64,000 nt of DNA, taken from positions 546,651,219 through 546,715,218 of the forward strand of contig OY728166.1 of NCBI GenBank assembly GCA_963277665.1, given 5' to 3'. Source of the stretch: Viscum album (Eukaryota > Streptophyta > Magnoliopsida > Santalales > Viscaceae). The notes below the pieces were generated by a model. That model saw only the letters and a program-made list of their open reading frames with translations, was not told the DNA's origin and did no database searches. Shown here piece after piece: positions 1-13,167 of the stretch; within the stretch, counting starts at the first letter, position 1, and each line of letters begins with the position of its first letter. The position numbers were made by a program, and so were the translations under genes.

Positions 1-3000
1 TTAAATATCTTATATCAATTAAAAACCAAACTAATTAAACACCCATGTAAAATAAACAGTTAATTATTAAAATAACTTATAAAAAATTATCATCTTTAAA
101 ATTATCAATAAATACATGAAATAATTACATATTATTATTTCTCTTTGGATAATAAATTCAAAAGGATGTTCTTTGATGAACAATTATATAAATCTACATT
201 ATTTTTTAATAAATTAAATCGATCAATGTTAAATTTTTATGATTTTATATAATTTTTATATTTATAATGTAATATGTATTTATTCAAAAACTACTAAATA
301 TATACGGAATAAAAAAATTACTTTATGTTTGAAAAGGACATTATTTAAAAGAAATTTTTTTTTGTTATATATTGTACATTAATTAAAAAATTTCTTGTTA
401 ACATTTTTATTTTGAATTTTATAAAAGTAAATTTATTTTTATATTTCAAATTTTAATATTAAATTAGGCTGAATTACTATTATTTCTCAAAAATATTCCA
501 TTTTTATGTAAATAGAAGAAATATATTATTTTTTCTAATACAATCACTTTTATAAAATATATAATTTTCAAAATAATTTTTATAAAAAATTATATATTTT
601 TAATAAATAAAAGTTATTTAAAAATTATATATTTATATTACAAACCCTTATTAAATGTTATAGAATGTTTTCTATTTTTTAATCTTAATATTTTTTTCAT
701 TAATTTAAATTTTAAATTATTTTTAATCACAAAATTAAATTAAATATAAAAAATTGAAATTATATTTTAGATACAATTTGGAATGATTTTTAATATGTTC
801 AATTTCAATTCATCCAAAAATGTAAAAATATTCTGAATAAAGTTAATTAACCTGAAAAAATAAAAAATAATAATTTTAATGAATTATTTTATAAGCATTA
901 TGTATTTCTTATGTATTAAAATAAATTAATTATTTATCAGAAATGAATCTAATAAAATCTTAAAACTAATATATAAACAGATTAATTCATACTTATTTGG
1001 TAATAAATTTTAAATTATATTATTAACTCGTAGTTGTAAGATAATATTTTTATACAAATTACATTTTCTATATATTAATTAATTTTATATAATGGTTAGT
1101 TTTATCTTAAATATTAATTATGTTATAATATATAGATCAAAATTTATTTTTATAAAAAATATTCATTATAAGGAATTAATTATTTTTTAAATAAAATATA
1201 ATCTACTTGGGTAAAAACATTTATCTAAAAAATGATAATATAAAAATGTAAAAATCAAGTTGAAAATTATAATTCCTTGTTAGAAATACGATATAAAATT
1301 GTGGTGGAGGCTTGATAGAGATTAACTTGACCATAATACATCATGTATTAAATTTTAATCCTTTTTCCACTGAAAATTTTCATTCTTTTGTTGAAAAATT
1401 AATTGTGTTTAAAAAATTTCTCTTATCATCACTTATAAGATGGGGTACTTTCACCACGTCATTCCATAACAATTACGTATAATTGAATCCTGAAAAAATA
1501 ACATTCATTTATCTTATAATTAATTATTTATTCAATAAAATATCATTATAAATCATTTAACCTATGACATTCAATTCCATTGAGACATTCAAGAAACTTT
1601 TAATTGTCCAAACATGACTATTACAAACTCCATATCATTTTTCATAATGTGTTCTCTTCTAAAAAAATATTAAAATATTAAGTAATGACCATAGTATAAT
1701 TGTAAATATTAAAGTATATATATTTTAATTTAGAAATAATTATTTATTCTATATACAAATCTCATAAAAAATAATGGAAATCTATCATCGGTTGCATATA
1801 CCGCTACATAGACAAAAAATAGTTTTTTCATTTTCATTCATAGTTAACATTATTTATTTAAAAACATAAAATAAACTTTATAAAAAGAAAAAAAATCTAA
1901 ATAATTAAATTACATTTTTCATATATTGATATTGTTCATTTACTTAAAAATACACACCCATAGAGTTATAAATTTTTTTTAAGGTGGTTTTAACGACCAA
2001 GATGAAAAATGTTATAAAAGACTATAAATTATTCTTATGGGTTAATTAATAGTAATATAATAATTAATTTATAATAAGATATATATTTCATTATATCTAC
2101 GTAATAGTTATATAAAAAATCTATAATATTTTTAAAATAACATTTGTGATCATTAAAATCTAAAAAATAGGACACCAACTCAATATTCCACCAAAAACAA
2201 TTAAGAAAAAAATACAATATATTTAAATAAAATATTTGAAAAAGAAAATCTATAATAAGTGAATAATTAATGTGAGTTTGGGTGAATTGGTGATGAAATT
2301 TCATTTTATATTTCTATTTTTAATTATATGTCATTTTCAGTTAGTGTGAATCTTGTCCTATATTTGACACACACACAATAATGGAAAGGTAAATTTATAA
2401 GTTTCACCTACCAAAATGATAATGGTGGTCCTTGGAATTATCTATATTTAAATGAGACAATATGATCAATTGGTTTCAAAAAAATTACAATGAGTAGGAT
2501 TTATTAATGATTTTTTTTATATTATGTCTCCCAACTATGATAGTGCTAGCCAAACTATTAATATGATTATTAAATTGAAATAAACTAGATCAAATCTTTT
2601 CAAACCATCACGTTATTTGTTGATGTAGTTATACTATTAAAATACTCTAACAATCTATATAAAATTATTTATGATATATTCAATCTAATCAAATATTCAT
2701 AGCACTATATTCTTCCTTCTATTTATTTATTATCATATCCTCCTCCTTATTTTATAAACTTTCCTCATTATGTATCTTCATATAAATAATCCATGATTTT
2801 GTGTAGTATAAAATTAAGATTAAATAAAATAAATATAAATATAAATATTCAAATTCATACCAAAAATGTTTTTTGACCAACTAAACTACCCCTATTTCAT
2901 TTTGATCAATTGGATCTTGTATGATCTATTAGAAATAATTGATGATTCCAAAAGAAATTAATTATTGATTTAGTTGGGAAAAAGATAATTCATGGAGAAA

Positions 3001-4400
3001 AGAAATAATAAAATACCTCAAAATTAAATTGATCCCTCTTACATGGTTCTCACAAGGGATCGGGGGAAATTTTATGTTGAATTTCCATTAGAACACTTCT
3101 CACAATGATCCTAGTCCTTTTAAGATCACTACACTTTTTCATACTAATATTTCAAGAAACGATGACATGTTAGAATGTCGACCTATCCACTTTCTTATAT
3201 CATATATAATAGAAAGGATTAATGAAAACCATGAGAATTCCACATTAAATTTTTAACTTGGAATTTTTTCATTGGCTCGCTTGATGTTCACCACTAGGAC
3301 ACCATTACTAGTTTGGACATGGATATTTTTCAATGGAACACTACCAATTGACCATTATGACCAAAACTTGATCACCTATGGGTTTTAACTTATTTACCAT
3401 CATCAATATCTAGACCATGAACTACAATTGGTTTCTTACATTCCCATTTTGGGATATTCCTTCATCAAACACCGCCCATCTTGTTAGTGGCCTTTCATGT
3501 ATCTTCCCTTCATTCTCCAACCATATTTCAACTATATATAAATCAGTAATCATGATAATCCAAAAATTATAAATATTAAATAAGATTCTTTATCATGTAA
3601 TTATATTATTTTCCAATGAATAAATGTATAGAATGAAATCCAAAACCATCAATCATATCTACTTAACTAATTCTATAGCCACACGTGACACAAAAAAAAC
3701 AATTTAGCACATCTTTAGATCAAGAATATTACCCTTTGGATATTTCTGTCTAAAAAAGAACATGAACCACTATGAAACTCTAAAAAAATATAAATGGATC
3801 ACTATACATTAGATATAAGCCTTCATGGGTGATCTCAGTATTGGAAACAAGAATATTGAATAAATAATACACTGTTCTCTATAAAATATAGTTCTATATG
3901 TGTTTTCATTTCATTCATTCTTGAATGATTCTTACAGGAATGAACAACAAGATCCTATAATAGTTCCCACATACTAATCTAATAGCTTACCAATTTTAAT
4001 AATTTCATCTTAATATATTATAAAATTCAAGAAATAATTCACCAAATGGTAAATCATATCAGTGGATAATCCCACAAAATATTTATTACACATTTGATAA
4101 AAAATATAAAGATAATAATTAAAGGAAATAGTTATTTTTTCAACTCACTTTCCCCCCAATAAAAACAATATAAAAATACAATATGAGAGAGGGGTTTAAA
4201 ACATCATACCTTAGGCCTTTAAATACATGATTGATCACATTACATCAACCATATATTATTAAATTCATTATTTGAATGTGTCTTATTAAAAACATCTGAT
4301 ATATAATCCATGGTTGAAATGATTTAAAATATTAACTCATTCATCTTTACTATATCATTGATGAAGTGATATTTTATATTAATAGGAAGAGATAAATAAT
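1..4400. other. AT-rich intergenic DNA, no gene recognised
   Basis: This stretch is dominated by A/T runs and short interrupted ORFs. The longest (89 codons on the minus strand at 2035-2304) is low-complexity and rich in Ile, Tyr, Phe and Asn, as expected from AT-rich noncoding DNA. I found no LTR pair, primer-binding site or conserved protein motif. The right part, from about 3000, may be the 3' end of the adjacent minus-strand copia element, but I could not identify RNase H or an LTR there. Confidence 0.5.
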
Positions 4401-6460
4401 ATTAAATTAGATTCTTGGAATTACTGATAACACATTCAATATCACAAACCATTATAAATGTAAATATAACATCAACCTTTATATCATATAAATTATTTTT
4501 CATTATCATTAATTATTTTGAGTCATTAATTTTAACATGATATTAATACATATATTCACAAATGGCTATTGAATTATTAATCTTTGATTTCTAACGACCA
4601 CCGCATTGTCCAAGAATTAAATCTCTAATAGCTTCATCTTGAAAATTAAATAAAAAACATTTTGATTTTTTGTCAATAAAATAGTGTAAAGGTCTCTTCA
4701 AAGTCGAATAATAAAACATATGAATAAACAATAGACACCAATCTAGATTTATTTATCACCACAGAAACATCTTTAATCATATTCTTTAAAAAACCCCAAT
4801 ATGACCCAATAATGATTTTATTTTTTGTCTCAAAAATCAATTTTAATGACCAATTGTTTTCTATATCATCTTTTAGTCAATTCATTACATAAATCCTATC
4901 TTTATGAAACATATTTCTTTCATATATATTTTTTCATGTTGAGGGGTCAAAAATATATGAGATTTTTTCATTATGGTGCCTTAAATTACAATTATTTCCA
5001 TTACTTCCAATGATATTTTGTATTATAATATTTCTTATAACCCTTGTATGTTGTGAATAAAATTTTTGTAATTAATTAAATTTGATGAATCAAAATTTAA
5101 TAATTTATTTTCATCATAATTATTAACATTTAGTGATAAATTATTTGGTTGTTTAAAAAAATAGATTCATCATAATAACCTCTGTAAAATTGTTCTTCAT
5201 CTATGTTTAGATTATATATATCTTCAAAAATTATCATATCAATAATTTGGAAACCATTTATGTCTCTTTTTTATGTGAATTATATCATCTATAATTTATA
5301 GGATAACCAAGAAAGATATCACCAACACCTCTCCTATAAAATCTTTTTTGATTTTTTTACCCTTATATTTGATATTTCAAAGTTATTCAAAAACACACAG
5401 AAATATTGAACATGGTGTTTCTAGGTAATAAAAATCATATGGTTTCATATATTTATATTAATTTTCAAGACCTTAATTTTCTATGGGAATCACCAATAAA
5501 ATTTCATGTCTTGGGATATAATAAGTTGTGTGACCCTCAAGAAACATGGTCTAAATCCTCTCCAAATAACATATATTAATTAATAAATCCATATAATTTT
5601 ATTTTGGAGTGTATAGAGAACTATGTTAATACATAATAACATGTTGTTTAAGATATTTTTCAAATATTCCACTAGTAAACTCATCCTTATTATTTATTTT
5701 ATTCTTCATTATAAAATGACCATACTCTTTAATTATATTTTCCATTATTCTATTAATAAAATTTAGTGCCAAAATTTTTTTATTTATAAAAAATAATATA
5801 TATATAACAAGGTTAAATTCCTAAAAAATTATTTAATACAAATATCACTATTTGTTGATTGCTTCCCCATGATCCCAAAAATGTAAGATTTAATTTAATC
5901 TAATGGATTAAAGGATTTTTTTTCAATCTTATTGTTTGGTGTATTATTAATCATTTACATTTAATAAGTAAAAGGATTAAAATTAATTTCGCTATTTTAA
6001 AATTGGATCATGACATACATTTTATCATTTTTTAATCATTAATATAATATATTGGACAAGATGAATACATCATTGATTCCATATCTAATTTTATTCTTTC
6101 AGATTCAAAAAATATGGCATTTCTAATTAGAATCAATTTAAATATTTTTTATTGTACTCTTATAAATATATATAATTTTTTCAAGATATTATAAAAACCC
6201 AATATGTCTAAAAAAATTTATTGGTTATTTCTTTATATACTCAACACACACTATAAATAATGTGTTTTAGTCCTTCAACCTATATTATACTCGAGTATTT
6301 CAGTTGTTATTTTCAAATAAAATATTATCCAACTCATTTGAGATTGAGTGACCAGTAATTTTAGATGGACATAGATCCTTAGTTTTGTTTTGCAACAACC
6401 ATGAAATGATTTATATCCCCATTCATATGTGATGAAAACCCACTGTTTAAAATCCATTCA
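4400..6460 (-). pseudogene. Ty1/copia pol relic (protease, pre-integrase, integrase, RT)
   Basis: Reading the minus strand from high to low coordinates gives copia pol motifs in the correct order, with stops and frame changes between them. WILNSGFSSHMNGD (6456-6415) matches the protease WxLDSGCSxHMTGD motif with the catalytic Asp replaced by Asn. VEGLKHIIYSV (near 6279-6247) matches the pre-integrase VxGLKHNLLSV motif. QHVIMY and HSSLYTPK (5646-5599) match the integrase HGIxHxxSxPYTPQQNG region. GDIFLGYPINYR (near 5340-5290) matches the integrase C-terminal FLGY motif. VVINKSRLV followed by FDFEETFT (4775-4690) matches the RT KARLVAxG...DxxETFAPV region. The wording of these motifs is closest to Sirevirus-type copia, but clade assignment is tentative. 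The element is long dead. Neither LTR nor the primer site was found. Confidence 0.68.
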
Positions 6461-6838
6461 ATGTCTACATTGGATGCTTTGTATCTATTTTTTTCACACC
6501 ATATATATTAATTTTCTTTACTCCTTCTTCATTTGAGATATATTAGAACAATATCTTGAGAAAATTTTGGATTCCAATAGAATAAGATAACAATTTACAA
6601 GAGAACTATTTTTCTAAAATCATTCACAATCAACATCCAATGTTTAATATCTTTTATAAAGTATCAATCTAAAATTTTGAGGCTTTCCCTAAATTTTTCT
6701 TCATAAATGGGATGACTAAAATTGAAATATTTTCTTATAATCAAAATAAACTCATAACTATAATGATAAATAAACCATAACATTATTTCTATTTACCCAA
6801 AACAATTAAAGTTCCATATAAAACTATATTACACAAAT

Positions 6839-8164
6839 TTTAATAACCCCACATATAAGAGAGTTTAATTTTATTTTAAAATTTACCCATCCCTATTACA
6901 TTTTATTTGGATAAAAACAGATATGTGCCATACTATAGTTCAATTTTGAATTTGGATGAAGGATTGTAGTGGGGATAGATACTAGATGTTGAAAAAAAAA
7001 TACATTTCATGAATTTAAATGAAATATTAACTATTAAATAATAGAATTGAATTTTTTTGATTCAATCTCTTTACATGAAATGAAATAGTTTTTACTAGGA
7101 GGGGAATATCCCTCTCTTTACATGGCATGATAAATTTTCACACTATGTAAATGCCCTTGGTCAATTTTTAAATGAAGAATGGAAAATTATTTTTGGATAG
7201 AGGCCTCATTTCTCGTCCCTCAAAAATTAAGATCCATGAATGAGAGTTCCTCAATTCTAAGATCCAGGTTCCCCTCTATTTGGTGACAATATCACTTAAT
7301 TATGTCATGTTGTATCCCCTTATATAATTCATTTGATCCATTTTATTCAATACTTTGTTTTTCTTTTCGTACATCTTATAATTTTTGAGTAAGTCCATAT
7401 TCCCTATTTATATGGATTTTTTTTTAATTTTATTCTCTTATTCAGCAATTCAACAGTAGATACAAGAAGAGTGGCCATCCCTAGATATACGGTATGGGAT
7501 ATTGTAATTTTATTTAATAATTTAAGATGTTTATTATAATATGTCATTATTCCGCACACTGGAAAATTCCACTTGTTTCCATCAAATGTCATTTAACATT
7601 CTAATTAATTAGATAATGTTATGAAAATATTGAAAACCCTCTATATGAATTTTTTTTCCTACAAAATCTATTTCCACCACTTTATATGCATTTAATTAAA
7701 TTATTATCGTGATATAAACTTGACATTTACCCAACCACATACAATGTGGTTCATCATGACTTATGATAGGATTTTCCATTATTTATATACTAAATAGTAT
7801 GAATTAATAAAATGAAAGTGAGTGAAAAGTACATATCACTTGTTATAAATTGGTAATGAATTTTTTTATCTTGAAATATAATGGTTGTATGGGGATTTAT
7901 AAATTTAAAGGGGCTAATTATAAATTCCCTAGGAATATTAATAATAACCCATTTATATTAGGAAATCGGTAATTGTTAAGAAACATGTTGATAGTGGTGT
8001 TTCTATTGTGATACTCTAATAAATTTTTTATTCTCCCCCCCCCAAAACACCTTAGTACCTCAATTCTAATTAAAATCCTTTGTTAAAAGGGGAGTCACCC
8101 TCAAGACCATGTGACACATCGTCTTAGGGAATTGTTTTATAGGATTCCAAGTCAGGACATTACA
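6839..8164 (+). repeat. E4 5' LTR (approximate start)
   Basis: The right end is fixed by the sequence TACA followed by an iMet-type primer site. The left end is inferred by aligning patches to the downstream LTR: the ATTTTATTT segment near 6868 pairs with 22,691, a GGATAGAT segment near 6976 with 22,787, and the AGATAC...AGTGGCC segment near 7460 with 23,296. These patches occur in the same order with similar spacing. The copies are strongly diverged, so the start could be wrong by tens of bases. A run of nine C residues occurs at 8035-8043. Confidence 0.6.
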
Positions 8165-8167
8165 AAG

Positions 8168-8178
8168 TGGTATCAAAT
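8168..8178 (+). other. E4 primer-binding site (tRNA-iMet)
   Basis: TGGTATCA followed by AA lies three bases after the LTR end. It matches the first eight bases of TGGTATCAGAG, the complement of plant initiator Met tRNA that primes most plant gypsy elements. The last positions have mutated. Confidence 0.65.
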
Positions 8179-10407
8179 ATGTTAATTGTTTTTTAACTCA
8201 GCTTTTGGAAATCTTTTATAAGAGATTATTAAGGTGTTGGAGTTTGTTAATGAGTCAGTTCATAGGAGAAGATACCCATATATAAGTGAATAGATTGATT
8301 ACCTAGGATGTGAAATTAATGTTCTCGTTTAACCTGTTATAGTTGAAATGATTTCACCATTGGGAGATGAACATTATTTGTGATGTTATTATTTTTATTA
8401 TTTTTATGTTGATATATGATGTTATCCTTGTCTTATTATAGTAGTGATATACACGATCATGAATATTTGTAGGCACTTCCAATATCACATGTCATGACTT
8501 CCAAAATGACATGTAGGTTCATATAGTTTCATTCATTTCATGGATTTCATGAGATTTCAATGAGTAATTTTCATTTATATATCTATGTGTGATAATTTTT
8601 CCTGAATGGGAATGATTGACATAATTCAATACATAATATTACATCGTCTACATTGCAATGTTTTCCTACCATTGATCAATGGGAAAGATTATATTGGAAA
8701 TTATCAAATATTGTGTCATAGACCATTAGTCACATGTGATAGAATGGGTTCATGGTTTTGAATTAAATGAATTCTATATTTTAATTTATATAGGGTGTGG
8801 GACCATATAAATTGAAATTGGTGGATATTATAATTCAACCATCCAATGTCATTATTATAAAAGTACATAATAAATTTTCGATGATTAAATTTTCAAGTTA
8901 TTAGTGACTATTAAGATGGGATTATTTTTTCGAGATAAAATTCAAAATAATGTGATATCTTGGACATGAAACAACATATTTAGTGAAATTATAGAGTGAA
9001 TTTTTGCATTATTATAGTCTACGTACCAACTATAATATGGATTTTATAGAATGCAAATATGTGTGATCTTTTCTATTTGAATGTTAGGTCCCTAAACTAT
9101 TCTATATTTTTCATCCTTTTGCTACTAAATTTTTTTTAATGAATATTCCTGGAATTTTTGTGTCATGCTACCACAAATTACTCTACTCATACCCCAGGAG
9201 TGAAGTTATTAAAATACTCTAGTGGTGGTGATCCGTGAGATACCTATATTACCTCATATTATGGATCTCAAGGAACTAGTTATACTTCCGGACATAAAAA
9301 TTGACTGCTCATTTTGAGATGGTTTTATATGTATGCTGTAATCAATGAAAATATTTGTGATACCTACCCTTACAATGGAATTGTTTAAAAAATAATTATA
9401 GAATTAACATCGACCTATAATTTTGGGGAGAGTTTTTCCCTTAGGATACAAATACATGTCTAGTTCCCAGGCATTCATTACTAAGGAATCTAGAGACAGT
9501 TCCTTAGAGGAGGATTATGATTACTATATATATGTTACATGGTTATTCTATGAAATTGTGGGATATTATTATCTATGTTGGATGAGATAGAGATATTATT
9601 TGGAGGGTCTTTTATATGGTCTTATATGATAAAATATTCCGTCAATCATTAAGGGAGTAACAGAATAGATAATATATTAATTTATAGTAGTGAGATATGG
9701 CTTAAATATTGTATTCTTCCCATTTTAAAGATCATCATGATTTCACATCAACATTAGTTAATTATGAGATCATTACAAAAAGGGGGTTTCAGGATGGGAT
9801 GGTATATGCCATCATATCATAGGATAATGTTTTTTGGTTGAATACAATTTCTATGATAGACTACCAGGACCTCATCACTATGAATTATTTTTGAGGAGAG
9901 GAAGGTATGATCCATGGATGGTCATCCCCTAGTCCAGGCTATAATTTTCTAGTGGAATGAAATTTCATTATGAGGTTTCTCATAGGGGGTAGTGGACGTA
10001 AAATGGATCATACTCACAATTATGTCATATATCATTTGAGTTGGATGATGAGGAATAAAAAACCTAGTGCATGATTGATCCATTTGAGTGAAGAGGATGT
10101 AATAAGATATGTCATATTTAGTGGTTCTATAGACCATTACACTAGTTACCTGTGAGTGAAAATCTATAATGAATCCACATTCTAGATTAGGGATTGTATT
10201 ACCATAGAAGGTAGACAGCTAATCTACCACCCACCACCCCAGATGATGTATTGGTAATGGTAGGGAAACTAGAACCATGATTCACAATGCACAGAATGTA
10301 GGCCTACTGAATGATGACAAATTGGATCATATGGAAATAATATGAGATAGTAACATATAGTGAAACCTATTCTAGAAGAGAGGAATACCTGACCATATCC
10401 TATTCAG
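8179..10407 (+). other. E4 internal region upstream of protease, gag expected but unreadable
   Basis: In an intact chromovirus this segment between primer site and protease would encode gag. I could not recover a capsid motif or a CCHC zinc knuckle in any frame. The base composition is less AT-rich than the flanks, with many TGG/ATGG words, consistent with old coding sequence eroded by substitutions. Position between primer site and protease is the only support for calling it gag. Confidence 0.4.
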
Positions 10408-13162
10408 GGTACTATTTTAATTTATTATGCTCTATTTTAATCATTAATTGGCATTGGATAATCACACTATATTTTTAATATTCCATTTCTGTAGAGTCTT
10501 GGACTTAAGATAGTGTTTTTAGGGAATTATGAAACTTGATACCCAATTGGTTATCTGATCAATTAGTGTTTTCTAATGTATGAAATTTCTCTCATATTTG
10601 TGTAGTTTTTTATAATTATCGAATATTTTACCTTTCGACATGATATGGTTTGATGTAATTCTATGAAGAGATTGTTTGATTCTGATTAGAGAATATATTT
10701 ATTTTCATTTCTAAAGGTTTATGTTCAAATAAGTTGAGGGTAGTGGATATATTAATCAAGGGGAATGTGTTTTCCTTGAAACTAAAGTCAGACCTAAGAA
10801 TATAGGGTTTTTTATAAAGATAACCCCGATGTCTAGACTGTATCTAGATGACTATGGTATGTGACTTATTATTTTTTCTCTTATCATGGAGCATTTTATA
10901 GACGTCTTACATGACTTACTTTTTGGGCATACTCTTATAATAGAGGTGGAATGACCAATTTATCTAGTAAGAGGAGTAGAACCAGTCACCATTCCCCCTT
11001 ATAACATGAAACATATGAAACAATTGAATCCTAATATGTTGTTGGAGGACATATAAAAAAATAATTTTACCTGATTTATCACTTCTCCTTGGGATTTACC
11101 AGTACTTTATCCACGAATGTGGAAGGTACCATATATTAGGGATACCAGTAGGTTCATGTCATATCCTCATACGTACTTTACTAATAAAATGTAGATGTTA
11201 TAGTATTTTAGAGTATCTAGTTATAATGTTCATCCTCATAAATTTTACTGTAGTTTTCATGTCTCTGTTTAATAGGGGTTTAAACCTATTTCTAGAGAAT
11301 TTTGTTTTTCTATTTATGGATGACAACTGGATGTATTATCATTCACGAAACCACCATAAGAAATATCATTAGATCCTATTGAATAAATTTATATAGTCCT
11401 AGAATTATTACAATTCTTCTAAATGAAACCTATATAATGAAAAGGTTAAATTATGGGGACATATCATCTCATAAGAATGAGTATCAGTAGGCCTAATGAA
11501 GGTGATAGTTGTAGTTTATTCATATAATCCAAATAATCACTTTAATATTCTAAAATTAATATGGATATTTGGGTATTAAAAGCGGTTTATTCCAAACTTT
11601 TCATTCCAAGAAGCACATATTATGGGATTGACTAAGAAGGGTGTGAAATATTTATACACTGAGGCATATAGGAAATACTTTCAGGTGTTGAATGGAATAC
11701 TTACATCTATAATGATCATTATTCATTCATATATTGGTCAATTATATACCATTTATTTCAATTAATCAAGCATCGTGATGGGTGATGTTATGATATAGGA
11801 TTATAGAGTCATATCAAACATGTATTGTCTATTGTGGCCTCATGAGAAGAATTGATTGACATTTTATATATATATTACATATTTTCTTCCTAACATGTGT
11901 TGTTAGATTAATAACATTCATGTTGAGAAATTTTTTATGTTCATACGCCTAAAAAGTGTTTTGTATATCTTTACACAATGTGATATAAATATTAGTAATC
12001 ATAGATGGGTTGAATACATGTAGTCCACCAATTTTGAGCATACCTATATTCCTAGTGAAACCAATGTTGTAGCTAATTATATGAGCCATAATATGTGGTA
12101 TCCAATAGTTCTGGGTTCAATCAGACATCTGAGTGGATGTAATGTGGGAATCTCATGAAACATCATGTGAAGTACAAATATGGGTTTTCAAAATGTAATG
12201 AGACATATGTATCTATTATTGGTGTTTAGGTATGAAATGGGAGATAACTATCATTATTACTCAGTTTGAAAAATATATGGTGGTTAAGGAAGAACAAAAA
12301 ATACCAATTGGATTTTAAAAACATTTTTTTATTCCCTATTTGGAGTGGGAAGATGTGTGTGTGGACATAATGATAGGTTTTCATAGATTTCCTTGATGAA
12401 ATGATATTGTTAGGGTCATGGTAGACTAGTTGATGAATGATGACCACATCATACACATTCTCAGTGGATGATCATGAGAGGCTCTACATTAGGGAGATCA
12501 TGTGCCTTTAATGAGCTCTACATTCGATCATATCTAATAGGGAATCTCATTTTGAATGATGGTTATTGAAATGGGTTTAGAATTACATGGGTATACATGT
12601 GTTTTTAGGCATAGAATGTCACAATCATAAATTGTATCTCCAAGTCCCATAATTCTAGTGTTTTAGTTCATGCTCCATGTATGTGTCTGTGATTTTTGGG
12701 GTTCGTGGGAGAAAGAAAAACCCATGATTGATTTATCTTAATATATATCTTTTAAATCTTCAATTCAGATGGATCGTTTCAAGGCCTTATTTGGTATGTT
12801 ATTATGATCCCCTCTATATTTGTTAGAGGTACGTAAGGTAGATTTTCTTAGACCAAATATCCTTTTGTAGACATTAGAAAAAGTTTTTCTAATCATGATT
12901 TTTCTTATGACCACTCAGACTAGGCCGTAGTTATACTCCATAGGTTGTCGGTGACCTCTTGAGATTTAGGTTAGGGATATGTTTCTCTTCTATGTATTTC
13001 ATAGGATAGAATAATAATATGTCTTGATGAATGCTAATTTATCTCATATATACATCATACATTTTGACTTTATAGAGATAATAATAGTAGAGTTTTTTCG
13101 GATAACACTTCCTCAATTACACAATTCTATTAATGATTTTTTTCACATGTATCATCCTTATA
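10408..13162 (+). pseudogene. E4 pol relic: protease, RT, RNase H, integrase, C-terminal domain
   Basis: Chromovirus pol motifs appear in canonical order. Protease: GTILIYYALF at 10,408 and an SLGLK end, with the DTGAS active site eroded (no Asp). RT: DVLHDLLFGHTLIIEVE at 10,901, VEPVTIPPYNM near 10,975, SPWDLPVL, then FMDDN at 11,323, which keeps the catalytic Asp pair, and a GHIIS segment near 11,456. RNase H: KKGVKYLYTEAYRKYFQVL at 11,634, a WPHEKN segment near 11,835, and FEHTYIPSETNVVANYMSHN at 12,033. Integrase: LEWEDVCVDIMIGF around 12,340-12,385. The GPF/Y-type tail reads PLEI near 12,950 and VEFFRITLPQLHNSINDF ending near 13,138. Stops and frame shifts are frequent and no domain is intact. 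E1 then interrupts the gene at 13,168. Confidence 0.8.
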
Positions 13163-13167
13163 GAGGA
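13163..13167 (+). repeat. Target-site duplication of E1, left copy (GAGGA)
   Basis: The five bases immediately left of the E1 5' LTR are GAGGA and are repeated exactly right of the 3' LTR (22,562-22,566). Five base pairs is the usual gypsy integrase stagger, so E1 inserted as a unit and both LTR ends are original. Confidence 0.9.
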
